This document shows positions 63,090 to 64,000 of a DNA stretch of 64,000 nt, piece by piece. The position numbers and the translations under genes are program-made. The stretch is from contig NC_049981.1 in the NCBI RefSeq assembly GCF_000003815.2, positions 8,784,377 to 8,848,376 on the forward strand, in the 5' to 3' direction. How positions within the stretch are numbered: position 1 is the stretch's first letter; every line of letters begins with the position of its first letter. The notes below the pieces were generated by a model. It searched no databases. It saw only the letters and a program-made list of their open reading frames with translations, and had not been told where the DNA came from. Source of the DNA: Branchiostoma floridae. Lineage: Eukaryota > Chordata > Leptocardii > Amphioxiformes > Branchiostomatidae.

Positions 63090-63159
63090 GTACGTGTACC
63101 AGGCCATAGTGTCATTATCTGGCAAGTTATACATATTATTCACTTCGTGAAACGAAGTG

Positions 63160-63960
63160 TTTGTAGTCAGTGCTGTTTTGATGTCAGGGGGTCGTTTGTC
63201 AGCCTGATAACTAGGGAACGCGTGGATGGATGGTTTTGATATTTGGTATGTGGGTGGGATTAGACATGACAAAAGGATGGCAGGAATTGCGTTACGGCAG
63301 GGCGCTCTAGCGGCGGGTTATGGTACTGCAGCGGAACTTCCGGTTTTGCTATTTTTTGTTTGGGACTTGTTTGGGTGATGATTTGTAAGTGGTAGGTAGC
63401 TGTGTAAAAGCATAGTAAGGTGTGTAAGTTTTGGCCACCTAGGGGTTTCGCAGGGGCGGTGAAAGTATTTTTGTTTTAGGTTTTGAGAAGGGATAATGCA
63501 AGAAGGGGTTGATGGATGTTAATGATTTTAGGTATGCAGACAGCTTACGTAATGATGTACATAATTATATGGTTGTTATGCAAATTAGGAGGTAATTTGC
63601 ATGATACAATAGGTATGTGTAGAATTCTTATATACGGCATGTCTGTGAACAGTCCAGCTACGTAAGATCATGACAGATTGATCTGATTTTTCGTATGTGT
63701 GTAGTTCTTGAGAAGGAGAAGAAACGTACGAGGTGTTTTTTCGTCTAGTGGCTTCTGACGGTTTTGCAGGGGATGTTTGTACTTGAAAAATAGTGTTTAG
63801 TGTGCTAAGTGTGGCGATTTCGCAATAGTGGTTTATATTTTGGAATTACGTCATTCTGCGTGCAGTTGAGCTTGGGCCCCACAGGAAGTGACCCCAAAGG
63901 TCATAGTTGCGCAAAAGAGGACAGCACGACTTATATATATCAGACGATTACAAGACAATG
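63160..63960 (+). repeat. Dispersed intronic repeat (sense copy) with one octamer pair
   Basis: GGATGGATGGTTTTGATATT, TGGTATGTGGGTGGG, TACTGCAGCGGAACTTCCGG and the octamer pair at 63578-63602 are arranged in the opposite order to the antisense copies at 19294-19975 and 44290-45060. Confidence 0.75.
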
Positions 63961-64000
63961 GTATTATAGGGACAGTACATTATACATGATGGGGTGTAAA

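Overview
The window looks like one intron-rich locus from a lancelet (amphioxus, Branchiostoma-like) genome. The support is indirect. There is a long plus-strand gene with many short, phase-consistent exons encoding a secreted or surface mosaic lectin. Its introns are packed with CR1-, L2- and RTE-like LINE fragments, tRNA-derived SINEs, MITE-like inverted-repeat elements and microsatellites. There are three runs of N. No bacterial-style operon, rRNA, CRISPR array or bona fide tRNA gene was found.

Only one host gene is convincingly present. It starts with a signal peptide at 2730 and runs to at least 63089 without reaching its end. I reconstructed 34 exons (about 4.19 kb of visible coding sequence, near 1,395 codons). 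GT-AG junctions and codon phases agree at every junction except where the 28346-28726 gap hides part of the third lectin domain. Domain order is: signal peptide, CTLD1 (12971-23348), CTLD2 (23782-25229), CTLD3 (26401 into the gap), microexon linker (29412), F5/8 type C (discoidin) domain (29949-33629), CTLD4 (34752-36371), CTLD5 (36541-38708), SUEL/rhamnose-binding lectin domain (39503-42689), short linker (43042), LCCL domain (45671-46340), CTLD6 (47026-49959), CTLD7 (54161-59987) and CTLD8 (59782 onward, incomplete). The CTLDs differ in their sugar-site triplets (EPN, EPV, NPS, EPS, none, QPN, QPD). That fits a multi-specific glycan-binding protein, plausibly in innate recognition or adhesion; this role is inferred from the domains.

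The rest is intron. Intron 1 (2773-12970) carries a Tc-like MITE, SINEs, a TATG microsatellite, a plus-strand LINE, and a CR1 broken by an oppositely oriented LINE. Intron 3 (14296-23223) carries two L2/CR1-like fragments, a 150-bp tandem array, inverted-octamer repeats, foldback elements, a CA-rich microsatellite and a 65-bp minisatellite. The minisatellite is built from copies of the acceptor and first codons of exon 4. Later introns hold a Tc1/mariner scrap, a LINE ORF1/RT remnant, an L1/Tx1-like fragment, a LINE with a 5' inversion, a CR1 with an internal deletion, GC-rich foldback repeats, and a 1.6-kb inverted-repeat element ending 21 bp before exon 32. About 1-2600 is upstream DNA with a roughly 0.95-kb inverted-repeat element and a long palindrome.

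The most unusual observations are the protein architecture, the minisatellite of decoy splice acceptors, the eight inverted ATGCAAAT pairs with an invariant 9-bp spacer, and the 1.6-kb inverted-repeat element carrying a gene-like GC-rich insert.
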